Below, piece by piece: positions 31,301 through 41,400 of a stretch of 41,756 nt of DNA. Below the pieces are notes generated by a model, which did not search any database, was not told where the DNA came from, and saw only the letters and a list, made by a program, of their open reading frames with translations. Position 1 is the first letter of the stretch. Each line of letters starts with the position of its first letter. The position numbers were made by a program, and so were the translations under genes. Origin of the DNA: a virus; the IMG/VR virus record IMGVR_UViG_3300009130_000060, positions 1 to 41,756 of that record, one strand, 5' to 3'.

Positions 31301-33301
31301 GATTTTGGAGAAGTTACAGCAGGTGGAACTCATTATACTATGCCGTACACACCTAGTAGTAATGTTTCTTTAAGAAGTGTCGTTGATTTTGGTAATGGTC
31401 AAGGGGTTGCTTTATACAATAACTCTCCTGCATCATTTAGACAACAGAAAGCTCTAGTATTAACTTTAGATAAAAAGTTTGGCGATCTCACATATATGTC
31501 TGCTATTGAAGTTCCAGGGTTTACAGGAGTACACACAGACTTTAAGGTAACTAATGAAATAAAATTTAATGAAGATAGATTAACTGATAATGGATTTATT
31601 AATGTAGGATTTAGTTCTTTTTGGACTATTGAACAAGTTATTCAAGACCCTACAAAGGTAACAGGAGTAGAAAATATATTTTCTGATTCTATTCAAAATC
31701 TACCTGACCCTACTAATATAAATGGAAGTAACAGAATTACATTGTACAACAATGGTACTACTGCTACAACACCTATTGTTAATTTAGTTCGTGGTATAGA
31801 AGATGACAGATACGGCTTAAATTCAGATGTATTACAATATATTCACACAGGAGTTTATGGTGTAATTACTTCACAAACACAATCTATTGATGTAGAAGTA
31901 TTTGGTGGAGACTGTTTTATTTCTAAGCATACAGTTAGAACAAGTGAAACACAGTTTGGTATTTTTTCTGAAAAAATTCAAGCATACAATGATTTATATG
32001 AAGTTATTAGTTGTTATGTGGAAAGTACTATTAACTGTCAGCTACAATCTAACCCATTTGTTTATCCAGTAAGAGACGAACAAACTGTTGGAGAATTTGA
32101 AACTGATTATACATATCCATATAACCCAGGTTATTCTGTAGAGAATGAAGCTAAGACTTGGACGAGTTTGTCTTTGGGAGACGTCAACAGAACGAAGTTT
32201 CCTGCACGTATGATTTATTCAGACCAAAAGATATTCCAAACTGATGAAGAAGGGTTCAACAGGTTTAGAGTCAGTAGTTTATATGACTTTCCTGAAGAGT
32301 ATGGAGGTCTTACAAAACTATCTAAAGTTGCTTCTGACAATGTATATGTTATACAAGATGAAGCTGTATGTGTTGTTCCTATAAATAAAAATGTTATAGA
32401 AGATGCTAGTAGTAATCAAATGATTATTAACAGTAGTACTTTGATAAACAAGCCACAGTATTTCCTTAACGAAAACGGCTCACAACACATTAGATCAGTA
32501 ATCAATACCGATGATACTATAATCTTTATGGACGCACAGAAAAGAAGTGTAATAAAGATAGCAGGAGGACAGTCAGAAAGAATATCAGATAACGGTAAAT
32601 ATTCTGATTTCCACACAGCATTAGAATCAAATACTAAAATACCTGATAAAGATATAGTTGCAGGATATGATTTCAACAACAAAGAATACTTTATTGGCGT
32701 AAATACATTTAAAGACAAAGTATATAATGACGGAGGAAGTGAAACGGAAGTTGACCGTAAAGGGTTCTTATACGTTTGGAGTGATAAAATTAATTCTTGG
32801 ACTACTAGCATTGTGCCAAGTGAAGATACTAAAATACATAGCATCGTCTACTCTAACAGTGAACTTTATATTATTGGGAACGATAAATCAAATTCCCTTG
32901 ACTTGGAGAATTTTTACGGCAATAGTACTAGAGGTGTTATACTAGGTGAAACTGTTCCATCAAAAATAACTTTCGTTATAAATCCTAACGTATCATTTGG
33001 TAAAACATTTGATAACATTAGATTAGATTCTAACAACAGAGTAGATAGTTGTGATATGGTAGTTATAAAAGAAGATGGTACAGTGGACCAAGAAGCTACT
33101 ATGAATTGCAATGTAAAACCTAGACACGACGCTTATGAATTCCCTATACTTAGAGATTTTAAAAACGCAAGGTTAAGAGGTAAGTATGCTATTACAACAT
33201 TTACTATTAACAACGGAACTGAAACTTCTGTATCAATAGCAGGAGTCATAACTAAATACAGAACAAGTAAAAATAATTTTACATATGGCGCAACAAGATG
33301 A
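28310..33301 (+). CDS. Giant tail nozzle/stabilisation-type protein (1663 aa)
   Basis: Likely main tube or nozzle (muzzle) protein of the short tail. The N-terminus N-N-F-S-K-G-I-N-S-D-I-E...Y-R-D-A-E-N-I-T-I (about 6-34) fits the start of podovirus tail-tube/stabilisation proteins of Bacteroidota phages (F-x-x-G-I-N-x-D...A-x-N). The rest is beta-rich, with a long central region of repeated Tyr/Gly/Asn turns, few helices and no coiled coil, as expected of propeller and beta-sandwich domains. At 1663 aa it is far longer than T7 gp12 (about 800 aa) and in the range of the large crAss-type proteins. The last 17 bases overlap the next gene. Confidence 0.65.
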   Translation: MQITNNNFSKGINSDIEERYQGNDSYRDAENITITGEGSYLTATNISGSKLVSRIIDSSIEADYVNVLGAFECTGSYSSYGNKESNASILMFVYWETSILPNDPSQLSSIYLYDIVKDKLHLLLETNQNFNGTSLRGLDFPKEGTVDAVILGENGIDNIYFDDHKNVLRKLEITDTSIEAAYLLSHVRYAPIDTISFEDIVEDDGELGCGSYQFAYQYYNTETKKETTYSLFTNPIDIVPVDFNEDTQSHKIYGGVPNEVSRKAIKLKIDKNSEHRQFYNSIRLAVIKNTIGSSRANPSVNLTEVNLSWFEDEYVIYSGAGLERVVDLSEIVVDDAPINNAKTLTTKDGVLFRGNINYFDRKIEDVKFDSAETISKNIGISSIQVDNTKVNTNNPSFNNDIYRSDKKLFAVNKEIYNDEEVSPSVIRLIKPGVDVAAGEVSDYGTGKRNVANLVSWYTEPVRIEINNDLKAGNVFRFSLKGFFRGLSDGETLSDEFRLDIQDYHTTTKRWFNNQESNGKGFTYSPDMDFSYTVKKGDTTKNIVDAICDSIELNSSGFMDITRQDDYFVLKSTIPSNYNWDTGSFPNKIYKEGYWDIAFWSFKGIDTTILSDNVSDFKNEKGGYVNPINSNKNRGYFRDEVYRFGITYMDEFGNWSNPVPFNFSEQNIYAEPKSDAFFTTSIGNIDWSNYYGGVEFARIEGFSYEEGDLFRYEDSVGNINGVYLITALLEEGCVAEPLDFKIKPEDTEGGRLGKKIYPISSSLSYAKKGTDWKFPSRNNRNYSIFKEDGLSALGIKINGITNHPEWAKAYAIVRVRRLKDIVWQSPHITASAVMPSTNVEGAGESGSVNGTLLPKTFSKGATRNFQRTTHTFTTIKDVSSLQAQSQEDDNILPVSICVPPEYMYQLDNINFGSGLTPNSSKLKIVDAISLSRTQIFDIDGIGGQGGNGYSQTDRMALAFNASNYYNYYYGKKNGNISFDYYDFSTTGQFENGNDNNVIDFGEVTAGGTHYTMPYTPSSNVSLRSVVDFGNGQGVALYNNSPASFRQQKALVLTLDKKFGDLTYMSAIEVPGFTGVHTDFKVTNEIKFNEDRLTDNGFINVGFSSFWTIEQVIQDPTKVTGVENIFSDSIQNLPDPTNINGSNRITLYNNGTTATTPIVNLVRGIEDDRYGLNSDVLQYIHTGVYGVITSQTQSIDVEVFGGDCFISKHTVRTSETQFGIFSEKIQAYNDLYEVISCYVESTINCQLQSNPFVYPVRDEQTVGEFETDYTYPYNPGYSVENEAKTWTSLSLGDVNRTKFPARMIYSDQKIFQTDEEGFNRFRVSSLYDFPEEYGGLTKLSKVASDNVYVIQDEAVCVVPINKNVIEDASSNQMIINSSTLINKPQYFLNENGSQHIRSVINTDDTIIFMDAQKRSVIKIAGGQSERISDNGKYSDFHTALESNTKIPDKDIVAGYDFNNKEYFIGVNTFKDKVYNDGGSETEVDRKGFLYVWSDKINSWTTSIVPSEDTKIHSIVYSNSELYIIGNDKSNSLDLENFYGNSTRGVILGETVPSKITFVINPNVSFGKTFDNIRLDSNNRVDSCDMVVIKEDGTVDQEATMNCNVKPRHDAYEFPILRDFKNARLRGKYAITTFTINNGTETSVSIAGVITKYRTSKNNFTYGATR

Positions 33302-33794
33302 TTTTATGAATAATATTAGTGGTGCTGTTAATTTAGCTCAAACTGGTTATGGTGCTTACCAATCTATGACCGAGTTAGATGACATCAACACTCAAGATTA
33401 TTTCCCTGAACAAAACTATAACGAAGATTATCAACCAACCTTTCAAGAAGTTCCTATGCCTGAAGAAATATCTAAGGGTGTAGGTACTTCAGCAGGTATT
33501 GAATATGCTACTAAATTTGGGTTAGCAGGTTTAAAGACAGGTAATCCTTTACTAGCAGGTGCAGGTGTTCTAGCAGGTGCAGGAGTCGGTCTTTATAAAG
33601 GTATGGAGGCTAGAAATAAAAGGAATTTATTCAATCAAAAGCAAGAACAAGCTAAAGTTAGTTACGCACAAGCAATGAACGCTTTCGGTGCTAACCAAAT
33701 TAAAAAACAACAAAGTTTAGCAAAACAAAAATCACAAAGCAAACGAAGAGAAAATACAATACCATTATTTAACTCTTCTTTATACGGACTATAA
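33285..33794 (+). CDS. Gly/Ala-rich small internal virion-type protein (169 aa)
   Basis: Unknown function. Acidic N-terminal half; a glycine/alanine-rich hydrophobic segment at about 80-107 (F-G-L-A-G-L-K...L-A-G-A-G-V-L-A-G-A-G-V-G-L) like glycine-zipper membrane-inserting segments of phage ejection proteins; then a basic Gln/Lys-rich coiled-coil tail. It overlaps the giant tail gene by 17 bases and precedes the lysozyme-domain protein, so it may be an ejected pore component. This role is inferred from composition and place. Confidence 0.6.
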   Translation: MAQQDDFMNNISGAVNLAQTGYGAYQSMTELDDINTQDYFPEQNYNEDYQPTFQEVPMPEEISKGVGTSAGIEYATKFGLAGLKTGNPLLAGAGVLAGAGVGLYKGMEARNKRNLFNQKQEQAKVSYAQAMNAFGANQIKKQQSLAKQKSQSKRRENTIPLFNSSLYGL

Positions 33795-33796
33795 TT

Positions 33797-36088
33797 ATGG
33801 CAGAAGTAAAAACAAAAAGTATAACGTACCCAACTCAAAAAGATGGTACGGCTATGGTTGAAGTTAATGGATACAAATACAAAAAGATTCCTGACCCATA
33901 CGACCCTACAGGAAAGAATTTTGTTTACATACCTGCTCCTGGTAAAAAAGACCCTGCTTTTGAAGAACTTAAAAAAGGTATGCCAGGTAATGACTCTTTC
34001 ATTAATCAAACATCTTTAGAGAGGTTGAAAGACCCTGAATATCTAAAAAGATTTCGTGATGAAGCAGAGAACGACCCTGTTAGAAAACAATTCTATAAGG
34101 ACCAAAAAAATAAACAGAAAATCAAAGAGTTCACTAAATCTAGTGATTGGAAAGATAAAAGTATGCAAGGTTTAAAAGACGATCAATTACAGCGATTAGC
34201 TGAAAGAATACATAAATTTGAAACTCAAAAAGGTAGTGCTGATGGTACTGGCTTGACTATCGATAGGTACGCAAGAGGTAAAGCTAAAGATGTTGAAGGA
34301 CTGAAAAAACTTATTCAAGATGATTATTTCATTCCTATGGCTAACTCATTGAAGGCTAGAGGTTTAGATGTTAATAGTTTAAGTGAAGAAGTTTTATTTG
34401 AATTAACTGATTACGCTTTTAATTCAGGTAGAGAAGTTGAAGACCTTCTAACATACGCACTAGGAGAAGCTTCAATAGATGAATTAAAGGGTAACACACC
34501 TACTCCTGACTTGTCTAAGGCATCTGAATTGACAATCGAGGATATATATAAAGCAAAGGATGACGCTTACAAAACAACATATGACAAAGTTAATAAAAAA
34601 TCATACACATTAGAAAATCCTAATCCTGCTTACGAAAAAACTTGGAAACATAGAATTGGTTCTATGCAGGAAGGTCACGATGACTTTAGTAAAACTTGGT
34701 CTGATTATAATACCGATGCTAAAAAAGTTAGCACTAAAGATAAAACAGAAACTACTTCTACAGACACAACCGATACTACTGACCCTACAGTTAGAGATTT
34801 AAACGCTAAAAGCTATATAGGTTTAGTAGAGAAATACAAGAATGACCCTACAAGTCTTTCTAATTCAGAAGTAAAGTCTTTACAGAAATACATCAATACT
34901 AACTCACCAGGTTCTAATTTAAAGGTTGACGGTATTGTAGGTGAAGGAACTATAGATGCTATTAGTGACTATACTACTTCAGAGAATTTTAAACAAAGAC
35001 TTCGCAGTGAATCATCTAGTGCTGAAAGAGAAGCTGTGATGGGAAGCTTGGAAACAATGGGTGACGAATTAAAAACTAAAAACAACGCCCTTAAAACAGC
35101 CTATAAAGAAGAAACAGACGCTAGACAAGAGTTAAAGACAGACGTACAAAAGAAAACTGCTGACGCTTATAATGTAGCTAAAATAGGTGTGGATACAGCT
35201 AAGATGCTAGAAAGCTATCGTCAAATAAAAGCAGGTAAAGAAGCACAAAGAGAGTTAGCAGGTCAGCGTCCACAAATGCCTACTCTACGAGAAAGCGAAG
35301 ATTTAGCTTCTGCTACACAAAGAGCGCAGGCTAGAGCTAATCAAGGGCTTACTGACAGAGCTTTATCTGCAATTAGACAACAAGACATTGATGATTATTC
35401 AGCTCAACAAGCTGCGATTAAATCAGCAGCAGCAGGACAATCAGGAGTGTACGGTTCTTTAATGAGTAAAGGTGGAGTAGACGCTTTAAAAAGAAATATC
35501 CTTTTAGGACAAGCCGACCAAGCTGCACAAGCACAAAACGAAATGCAGGCTGCACAGTTAGCACAAGCTAGAGCAAATGAACTATCTACAAATCAGCAAT
35601 TAGGTTTAAGATATGGGTATCAACCACAATTAGAAGAGTGGCAATTATCTAAAGTTGGAGCGAGAGAAACTGAAAGAGCAGGTAGATTAAATCTAGCTAG
35701 ACAACAACAAATGCTACCTTATACCATTGGTAATTTAGCTAACCAATACTATAGAAGAGATGAACAAACAGCCCCTTCTTTAACAGGGTATAATGACCCT
35801 AGAGTTGTTCAAGCCGCTGAAAGAACAATGAAGCAAAATCAGGCTAAGATTGCTAAAGAAAATAGTAAACTTAATGAAGCACAACATAATCTTAATAAAA
35901 AAATAGCACAAACCCAACTTGATACATATAAAGCTATGGCTAAACCTAGAGTAAGTAATGCTGATAAAATATCTGCTTATATACAAGGAGATGAAGCATA
36001 TCCATCATTTATAGCAGACAATCCATTTGAAGAAACAAATAATGTTGGCTCACCGTATAAACTTGAACCAATAGTTCCATATAAGTAA
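33797..36088 (+). CDS. Virion-associated peptidoglycan hydrolase with lysozyme-like and PG-binding domains (763 aa)
   Basis: Probable internal virion protein that opens the wall during DNA entry. Residues about 75-310 look like a lysozyme-like (GH108-type) domain: D-P-E-Y-L-K-R-F...F-E-T-Q-K-G...L-T-D-Y-A-F-N-S-G-R (203-212)...D-L-L-T-Y-A-L-G, and later N-P-A-Y-E-K-T-W-K-H-R-I. A candidate peptidoglycan-binding repeat follows a Thr/Asp linker at about 345-395 (V-K-S-L-Q-K-Y-I...L-K-V-D-G-I-V-G-E-G-T-I-D-A-I). The C-terminal half is Ala/Gln-rich helix (A-Q-A-Q-N-E-M-Q-A-A-Q-L-A-Q-A), typical of ejected virion proteins. The catalytic residue is not certain. Confidence 0.65.
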   Translation: MAEVKTKSITYPTQKDGTAMVEVNGYKYKKIPDPYDPTGKNFVYIPAPGKKDPAFEELKKGMPGNDSFINQTSLERLKDPEYLKRFRDEAENDPVRKQFYKDQKNKQKIKEFTKSSDWKDKSMQGLKDDQLQRLAERIHKFETQKGSADGTGLTIDRYARGKAKDVEGLKKLIQDDYFIPMANSLKARGLDVNSLSEEVLFELTDYAFNSGREVEDLLTYALGEASIDELKGNTPTPDLSKASELTIEDIYKAKDDAYKTTYDKVNKKSYTLENPNPAYEKTWKHRIGSMQEGHDDFSKTWSDYNTDAKKVSTKDKTETTSTDTTDTTDPTVRDLNAKSYIGLVEKYKNDPTSLSNSEVKSLQKYINTNSPGSNLKVDGIVGEGTIDAISDYTTSENFKQRLRSESSSAEREAVMGSLETMGDELKTKNNALKTAYKEETDARQELKTDVQKKTADAYNVAKIGVDTAKMLESYRQIKAGKEAQRELAGQRPQMPTLRESEDLASATQRAQARANQGLTDRALSAIRQQDIDDYSAQQAAIKSAAAGQSGVYGSLMSKGGVDALKRNILLGQADQAAQAQNEMQAAQLAQARANELSTNQQLGLRYGYQPQLEEWQLSKVGARETERAGRLNLARQQQMLPYTIGNLANQYYRRDEQTAPSLTGYNDPRVVQAAERTMKQNQAKIAKENSKLNEAQHNLNKKIAQTQLDTYKAMAKPRVSNADKISAYIQGDEAYPSFIADNPFEETNNVGSPYKLEPIVPYK

Positions 36089-36099
36089 TTACAAACCTT

Positions 36100-38427
36100 A
36101 TGAGTAGTAAAACAGCAGAACAAATAGCTAGAGAACAAGCTATAGCTAAACAAAACGCAAATACACAGCAAGGGCTAATGCAACTTAAACAGCAACAAGC
36201 CCTAAAGTCTGATAATTTTTTAGCTCCTGAAAACAAAACAGAAGGTAGTTTAGAAGGTCCAACTTTATCTAGGGAATTTGGTACAAGTGTAGGTGGTTCG
36301 GCTTATTTGATGCCTACTGACTATGGTACTGAACCTGAAATGGACAGGATTTGGGAACAACCAGTTACACTTCCTGATATTGACGAGCCTGAAGATATTG
36401 ATTTAGAATTAATTAAACCGTTAGAAGAACTAGAACAAGTTCCGTATTTAACTGAAGAATACGGTAATAAAGTTAGGCAACTAAATGATTTAGCTGTTGC
36501 TGCTAGGTCAGCAGGATTTAATATAAAAAAACCTGATGCACACGACCCTAGACAGATGAAAGCTTATACGCTATATCAACAAATTCTAGGTGAATCTACA
36601 GCATTAGGTGGTTCTTTACAAGAAGGATACAAAGCACAGGAATTAATTGCTAAAAACCCTGAAAAATACGCTAGATTATTATACAATAAAGAAGCAGGAA
36701 TCACTAGAGCTACACGATACTCTGATTTAGTTGGTTCTGATATAGATAAAGGTGTAACTGAATTTAATAAAGGTTTAGAAGCTTGGGAACAAACTACCGA
36801 TAAAGATAATGAATCTTACAAGATTAAAGAGCAAGAGTACAATAGAATGTACAATGATTTAGCTGTGAGACGTGATGCTTTAACCAAAGCAGGTAGACTT
36901 GATGAAGCTATGCGAGTTAAGGTTTCTATGGATGCTTTAAGGAAGCCTGTGCGAACATACAATATGGACGAGTACGAAGCTCAAACAAAAAGGGCAGCAG
37001 CTACTAAGACAAAATTCGATGTAACTACTAATGAAAAAATAATAAAAACAGATATTATATCTAAAGTTGCAGGTGTTATATCAAACCCTACTATGTTTAC
37101 AGAAGAAAATGGTGTTTTATCTACAAGGATGTTAAACGGCTACAAATATAATGGGCAAAATATAACGAAAATTGATATTGGAGACCCATCTCATACTAAA
37201 GGATTATGGAATCTAACTCCTGAAGACGCTAGACACTATTACACTTTAAAACAAAAGCAAAGAAATTTAACAGCTCTCCTTAAACTTTCGCCTGAACAAA
37301 TGGTTAAGTATAGGCAAGATGAAGAAGGGTTTAAAAAATACGTACAAGACTTCAATAAGAAGTATGATACTGATATACCTAATGATTACGATGAATTGTT
37401 TGATGAAAACGGAAAACTACTATCTAATACATTAACCGAAAGAGAATTAGCTTCTATTAAAAGATTTGAAGAAGATAGAGGTTACGGTATTACTATATAC
37501 ACTGAAGGAGGTGAAGATGAAGAAACAGGAGAAAACATAGAGAATAATTATTACCTAGAACCAAACGAAACAAATAGTCTTTTAGATAATATTATTCAGA
37601 ATAGCGATGTTATTAACGAAGACCAAAAAACAAAGATAATAGAAAAGTATGGGTTAGTTGACCAAAACAACAAACTAGATGGTGATTTAATTGACAACTC
37701 TCCTGTAATGGTTGATTTTGATTTTAACGGAGATGGTATAACAGAAAAAGTTCCTATGGGTAACCAAGAACAACGCGCTTTAATGAAAGCTAACTATCTC
37801 CTTAGACAAGGTGAATACAGTATGGTTGAAGATGCTTTTATTAGTTTTTTGGATGACGAATCTGACCCTGAAATGTTTACTGCCCCTGCTGCAAAATTTG
37901 AAAACAGTGTTATTGGAGGTGCTTGGAATGAATATTTCGTTAATAACGGAAATAGTAAAGCTTTTAGGTTTAATACTACAGAAAACCCATTATTCGGAAG
38001 TGTAAATGGGATAGAGATTGTTCCTGATGTTGGGTTATTTTCAAATTTTACTGGCGAAAGAAGATTTAAAATTCACGTAGTTAATAGTGATGGAAACGAT
38101 TACTTACCTCTAAATATTTGGAACAAACTAAATATAGAAGGGAAGGAACGTGATGATGCTTTTACTGTTCAAGAAATGCAAGAGTTTATTAAAAACGCTA
38201 AAGTAATAGCTAACGACCCTAAGATCAAAGAGCATTTTCAGCGAAAAGAAGAAATTATTGGTATATTTAGAAAGAAAAGAGCAGATTCAGCTAGAACTCC
38301 ACACGAAATAAAAGACATTAGTAAGACTACAAAATTTACTAGTGGTCAAGAAACTTCTTTCAACCCTCAAACTGGAGAGAAAAATGTTAGACAGGAGCAA
38401 GAAGATGCAACAGAATGGATGAAATAG
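36100..38427 (+). CDS. Large internal virion/cargo-type protein (775 aa)
   Basis: No recognised domain. The N-terminal 40 residues are Gln/Ala-rich helix, resembling the C-terminus of the previous protein; the middle is charged and helical (K-E-Q-E-Y-N-R-M-Y-N-D-L-A-V-R-R-D), and residues about 530-560 have D-F-D-F-N-G-D-G-I-T-E, close to an EF-hand-like calcium loop. The C-terminus is disordered and charged. It follows the lysozyme-domain gene by 11 bases and precedes another giant gene, the place of cargo proteins ejected with the DNA in crAss-type virions. Function is inferred. Confidence 0.55.
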   Translation: MSSKTAEQIAREQAIAKQNANTQQGLMQLKQQQALKSDNFLAPENKTEGSLEGPTLSREFGTSVGGSAYLMPTDYGTEPEMDRIWEQPVTLPDIDEPEDIDLELIKPLEELEQVPYLTEEYGNKVRQLNDLAVAARSAGFNIKKPDAHDPRQMKAYTLYQQILGESTALGGSLQEGYKAQELIAKNPEKYARLLYNKEAGITRATRYSDLVGSDIDKGVTEFNKGLEAWEQTTDKDNESYKIKEQEYNRMYNDLAVRRDALTKAGRLDEAMRVKVSMDALRKPVRTYNMDEYEAQTKRAAATKTKFDVTTNEKIIKTDIISKVAGVISNPTMFTEENGVLSTRMLNGYKYNGQNITKIDIGDPSHTKGLWNLTPEDARHYYTLKQKQRNLTALLKLSPEQMVKYRQDEEGFKKYVQDFNKKYDTDIPNDYDELFDENGKLLSNTLTERELASIKRFEEDRGYGITIYTEGGEDEETGENIENNYYLEPNETNSLLDNIIQNSDVINEDQKTKIIEKYGLVDQNNKLDGDLIDNSPVMVDFDFNGDGITEKVPMGNQEQRALMKANYLLRQGEYSMVEDAFISFLDDESDPEMFTAPAAKFENSVIGGAWNEYFVNNGNSKAFRFNTTENPLFGSVNGIEIVPDVGLFSNFTGERRFKIHVVNSDGNDYLPLNIWNKLNIEGKERDDAFTVQEMQEFIKNAKVIANDPKIKEHFQRKEEIIGIFRKKRADSARTPHEIKDISKTTKFTSGQETSFNPQTGEKNVRQEQEDATEWMK

Positions 38428-38438
38428 AATAAATAAAT

Positions 38439-41400
38439 ATGTCTTTAGGTAACGAAAATAATCAAAACCCAAACGAACAGGTAAGTGCGCCTGTTCAGGG
38501 TCAAACTCCACAACAACAAGATTCAGTTGAAGTAACACCAACTGAAGTAGAACCAACTGAAACTCCACAACCACAAACCGAAGAAGTTAAATTTTCGGAA
38601 GCAGGTTTGAGAGAGGATAAGTTACAAAGTTTGTATAACACTATTACAAATAGAGGGTATAACATAGGTACATACGAACAATACTACGAAAAAATGAATG
38701 AAAGTAGATTTCGTAGACAGAAATTCCATTCTTTTATGAGTTCAAAATTAAACATAGGAACTTTTGAAGAAATGGAAGGTACACTTATGCCTACTCCTGA
38801 CGACGACTATGACGCTAGCGACCCTGCTTTTGATAGATATGGTCATAAAAGATTTGATAGTGCCTTCAGACCTATGAGAACGTCTTACGAGAACATTCGC
38901 ACCACTCAAGAAATTATGAAAGATTACGATGGTGAATACCAATCTAAGCTTTCAGAGAATATAAAAGAGTTCGGTGAAGAAGATGGTAAGCAAAAAACAG
39001 AGGATTGGTACGAAGATAAACTTGCTGAAAAAGTATTTACACAAGACAGGTATCACAAGCTAGGACTAGATTACCAGTTAGGTCAAGTAATTAATATGGC
39101 TAAAGATGATGCTTTAGAAGGAAATGCTTTAGACCCAAACAAGCCTATCAGTAGTCTATTTGACTCTATGAATCAGACTACAGCCGAGATATTATATAAA
39201 GATAAGCCTGAAAAACTAAAAAGGTTTAAGCTTATGGAGTCTTTAAAGCAGGAGGAATTATTGCTTGAAGAACTTTCCAAGAAGAAAGCTAGTGGGGATT
39301 GGGATAAGTACGATCAAATTTCTTTTGAGAAACAAGAGAAAGATATAAAAAGCAAAAGATTAGAAATAGCTACATTAAAGCACGATGCTACTATAGGTCT
39401 TAAAAACGAGATTTCTGAATTAAGGGATGCTATGGTTAGTAAAAGTATTAGTGGAGCCACATTACTAAAATATTTAGCAAAGGATGGTAATGTTCCTGAA
39501 GAACTAGCTGACGTTGACGCCTCCCAACAATACAACATAAATGAACTAGGAGAAGAACAAAGACAACAGCTAGAAGATATATACATAGATAGAACTACTT
39601 CTTACAAACAATTCTTTGTAGATTCAGAAACAAAGGCAGAAGACGCTTTAAATCAGCTTCACGAATACACAGGAGACGAAAGTATTTTTCCTCCAAATAT
39701 GACAGCTAGAGAGAAGTTACAATTAGAATTTGCTTTATACGGTAGACAATTATCTACATACTTTTCTAAAAGAGAAGAACCGTCATTTAACGATAAGATA
39801 AATGCTATGTTAGGTGGTACTGGTATGAACGCTGAAATGTACTACTTAGGATTAGCTCAAATGATGGAGAAGTTTGCTGATATACCATACTTAAATGAAG
39901 ACCCTATAGATTTAGATAAAGGTTCATTCCTTTCTAATAGAGTTGATGATTTAAAAACTATCGGTTCAAAAGCAATGGATGTTGTTGCAGGTACAGATAG
40001 AGGGAGAGGTAATTTTTCTTTTTCAAAATCTGCATTTGGTTCTTCAGCCAATCCATACGAAGATGCTAGATGGTTAATATCTAAAGGTTCTGAAGTAGGA
40101 GCTATTACATCAGAAAACTTAACAGCAGAAGCTATAGATAACTTAGATGTTGTAAGGAACTTTGAAGGAGGTGTAGACAGAGAGCAAGGTTTAGGTAGAG
40201 AATTTTGGACTAACACTTTAGGTACTACACTAGGTATTGCTGCTGAAATGACTATTGGTAGTAAAGGTTCTTCGGCTTTATTAAAAAGTGGAAAGTTTGG
40301 TAAGACTTTAATGAAGTTGTCAAGAGCAAATCCTAAAACTTTAAAATACATATATAAAACAAATCAAACATATACTAACGCTGCTAGAGGTAGTCTTATG
40401 GCTAGAGTTTACAGTTATGGTGGTGCTGCTGTTAAACAAGGTATTGATTATCAAGTAACTGGTATTATGTTCCCTAGACACCTAGACGAAATGAACTTTG
40501 TATCAGGTGCATTTGGTTCTTTAGCAGGTCAAGGAATGGTTTCTTCTTTAAGTAGAGGTAAAAGTTTATTCGGCTCATTGACTAATGTTTTAGGTAAAGA
40601 AGGTGCTACTAAAGCAGCGAGTTCAATATCTAAATTTGGAGAGTTTACTAAGAATAGATTTAGGAAGGGATTTGAAGAGATGGCTGAGGAGACAGCTCAA
40701 GAAATGACTGGGTTATTTATGGATAGCCGAAGCGATGTGTTCCAAGATTTTCATAAGAAATATGGAGAGTCTGATGACCTTATGAAGTTATTAGTATCTT
40801 CTTTTACTATGGGTTTCTTTATGCCTGGTGGTGACTTACAAAATGCTTTTAGACAAATTGTAATAAAGAATGAACCGAAGCTAACTAATTCACAGCAAAT
40901 GCAATGGCAAAGGTTTCAATCTGACTGGGAATCAGATCACGCAGATGCTATTGAAGAAACAGTTGAACAAGCTTTATTACCTGCTCCAAAAGAAAGACAA
41001 TACGAACCTTACCAGTTAGGTGAATTGGATTTGATATTTAAAGATATTGAAACACAAGACGGCTTGGAAAACACCATTAAACAAGTGAACCTAGACGTAA
41101 GGACCAAAGGTGAAGCTAAAGGGATTAGAGACCAAATAAGAAAGATTAAAGACCCTCAAAAAAGAGCTGACTTAATGCGTGATTACGTTAGAAGTGTTCG
41201 TGAACACAAAGGTCAGATGCCTATTAGACGTGATATAACACAGACACAAGGTATGGAAATAGTTCCTGCTGTTAGCGACCCTAGAAACTTAAACACTTTA
41301 GAAGAAGTTGAACAAGTAACTCCTAAACCTTTTGAATTTGTTCCAAGTCCTGCAATGCCTTTTGAACCTACATCTGCTGAAACACAAGTATCAGAGATAA

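Noticed and set aside
37710-37750. EF-hand calcium site in the 775-aa protein
   Set aside because: A single D-F-D-F-N-G-D-G loop without a paired helix-loop-helix; too weak to annotate beyond a remark.
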